Positions 63,197 through 64,000 of a DNA stretch of 64,000 nucleotides are shown piece by piece. The stretch lies in the NCBI GenBank assembly GCA_013176395.1, contig JABMLP010000006.1, positions 1,426,001-1,490,000 on the forward strand. Direction: 5' to 3'. Every line of letters begins with the position of its first letter. Within the stretch, counting starts at the first letter, position 1. The stretch is from Venturia oleaginea. Taxonomy: Eukaryota > Ascomycota > Dothideomycetes > Venturiales > Venturiaceae. The notes under the pieces are model-generated. The model did not search any database and had not been told where the DNA came from. It was given only the letters and a program-made list of their open reading frames with translations. Position numbers and translations under genes: made by a program.

Positions 63197-64000
63197 TCAT
63201 TGAGCATGTCCAAAAGGCCAAACACCACCGTTCTTTTTCCACATGACGGCTGCCGCAGCTGTTACCATAATGACACTCCCAGCGGCAATGTAATAATTTG
63301 TGTAATCGGCAGGTTCGTCGTCGGTGGTGGGCAAGGCTCGTGAGGGGAAGGTAGCGCATTCAGCAAGGTGGACAAATAGTTCTTGAATACTGCTCCACCT
63401 TACACTAACATGGAGTGGTGCACTCATGTTGAGTGCAGCAGCATATTCGTCTGGCTGTACATCCACGCGTTGCATAGCTTTGTCCTGATCTGCTTTCAAT
63501 GCGACATAAACAGTGGGCATATCATCGAGTTTGGGATATCTGTCCCTCAATTCCATGATGTGTGAGAAACTGTCGGGATCACTCGAGTCGTAAGCGAAGC
63601 AAAGTAGGTCGCATGCGTCGAGTTTCGCGTGATTCTCGAGGATAGCGGGTTCGAGTTCTCCAAGCTCTTCGAGGATGAGATAACACTGTTTGCCGCCTTG
63701 TAGTTCGATGTTGTTTACCGCGGTGCGAGGTTTGATCGTAGGGTGCCATGCTGAGTCGAAAGGACGATTCAAGAATACGTCGAGAAGAGATGATTTACCA
63801 CTTCCACTGGCACCAACGACATAGCATTTGAAGACGCTGCGTTCCACTCTGCCAGGTCTCTTGCGGTGCTTACGCGGTTTCGTCACACGAAGTGCTGAAG
63901 TGGTGCCATTGCGGTCTGTGGTTTCGAAGCCGAGGTAGGCCAGGTATTCGAGCGTGGTTTTTGGTTCTTCGAAGGTAGTCATGCTCCATTGTGCTAGCCA
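63197..64000 (-). CDS. GEM1: Mitochondrial Rho GTPase Gem1/Miro, C-terminal half (partial)
   Basis: The frame is open to the window edge ([20 protein letters not shown] at the top), so the N-terminal GTPase and EF hands lie outside. This part holds the second GTPase domain: P-loop [20 protein letters not shown] (about residue 65 of the visible part), [24 protein letters not shown] and [10 protein letters not shown]. The C-terminus [20 protein letters not shown] is the tail anchor in the outer mitochondrial membrane. Gem1 governs mitochondrial shape, inheritance and ER-mitochondria contacts. No intron is seen in this portion. It marks the return to conserved genes at the right edge. Confidence 0.93.
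   Translation of the reverse strand, partial: WLAQWSMTTFEEPKTTLEYLAYLGFETTDRNGTTSALRVTKPRKHRKRPGRVERSVFKCYVVGASGSGKSSLLDVFLNRPFDSAWHPTIKPRTAVNNIELQGGKQCYLILEELGELEPAILENHAKLDACDLLCFAYDSSDPDSFSHIMELRDRYPKLDDMPTVYVALKADQDKAMQRVDVQPDEYAAALNMSAPLHVSVRWSSIQELFVHLAECATFPSRALPTTDDEPADYTNYYIAAGSVIMVTAAAAVMWKKNGGVWPFGHAQ

Noticed and set aside
1..64000. CRISPR arrays, tRNA or rRNA genes
   Set aside because: No regularly spaced short repeats of CRISPR type, and no convincing tRNA or rRNA sequence was seen; the organism is eukaryotic.

Overview
This window is a eukaryotic genomic segment, almost certainly from a filamentous ascomycete (Pezizomycotina; a Leotiomycete is my guess from gene style, not proven). 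The evidence is short 48-110 bp GT-AG introns with CTAAC/CTGAC branch sites, conserved fungal single-copy genes at both edges (Snf7, Ten1, a bestrophin-like channel, the Gem1/Miro GTPase), and fungal transposon families (Tad-type LINE, Ty3/gypsy chromoviruses, Fot1/pogo, hAT, MULE, CACTA).

Layout. 1-3.1 kb: ordinary genes (Snf7 start; Ten1; a three-exon bestrophin-like channel). 4.2-9.0 kb: a CACTA element with 13-bp inverted ends, a 3-bp target duplication, a Tnp2-type transposase pseudogene and a divergent AT-hook gene. 9.1-12.8 kb: an MFS transporter and a DUF427 gene. 13.4-21.2 kb: two Tad-like LINEs, one 5'-truncated with a 15-bp duplication and one near full length with decayed ORF2. 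21.8-22.2 kb: an overlooked two-exon gene for a small cysteine-rich secreted protein, followed by a mariner-type MITE. 23.1-27.5 kb: a deleted pogo element holding an intact MULE with 72-bp identical terminal inverted repeats and a perfect 9-bp target duplication. 28.6-45.7 kb: one gypsy element (180-bp LTRs, CCTAC duplication) split by further gypsy elements and a LINE-derived insertion. 45.9-50.7 kb: a solo LTR split by a second LINE-derived insertion, then a third such copy split by an intact hAT element. 50.7-57.4 kb: three more pogo copies, one hypothetical gene and an unresolved gene fragment. 58-64 kb: a secreted Nod19-like gene with a GC-AG intron, a MULE pseudogene between 31-bp direct repeats, and the 3' half of Gem1.

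How it fits together. Most of the window is a transposon graveyard whose nesting order can be read from target-site duplications. The most original observations are (1) a non-autonomous retroelement family present three times, sharing its 5' tip and its 3' end of about 320 bp with the full-length LINE but carrying an unrelated repeat-rich middle, probably mobilised by the LINE enzyme; (2) three pogo copies that each lost the DDE catalytic core yet kept the N-terminal helix-turn-helix and C-terminal CCHC knuckle; (3) the eight-cysteine secreted protein gene; and (4) a nested gypsy block bounded by LTRs in opposite orientation, which simple insertion cannot explain. Family assignments are from recognition of motifs only; no database search was run.
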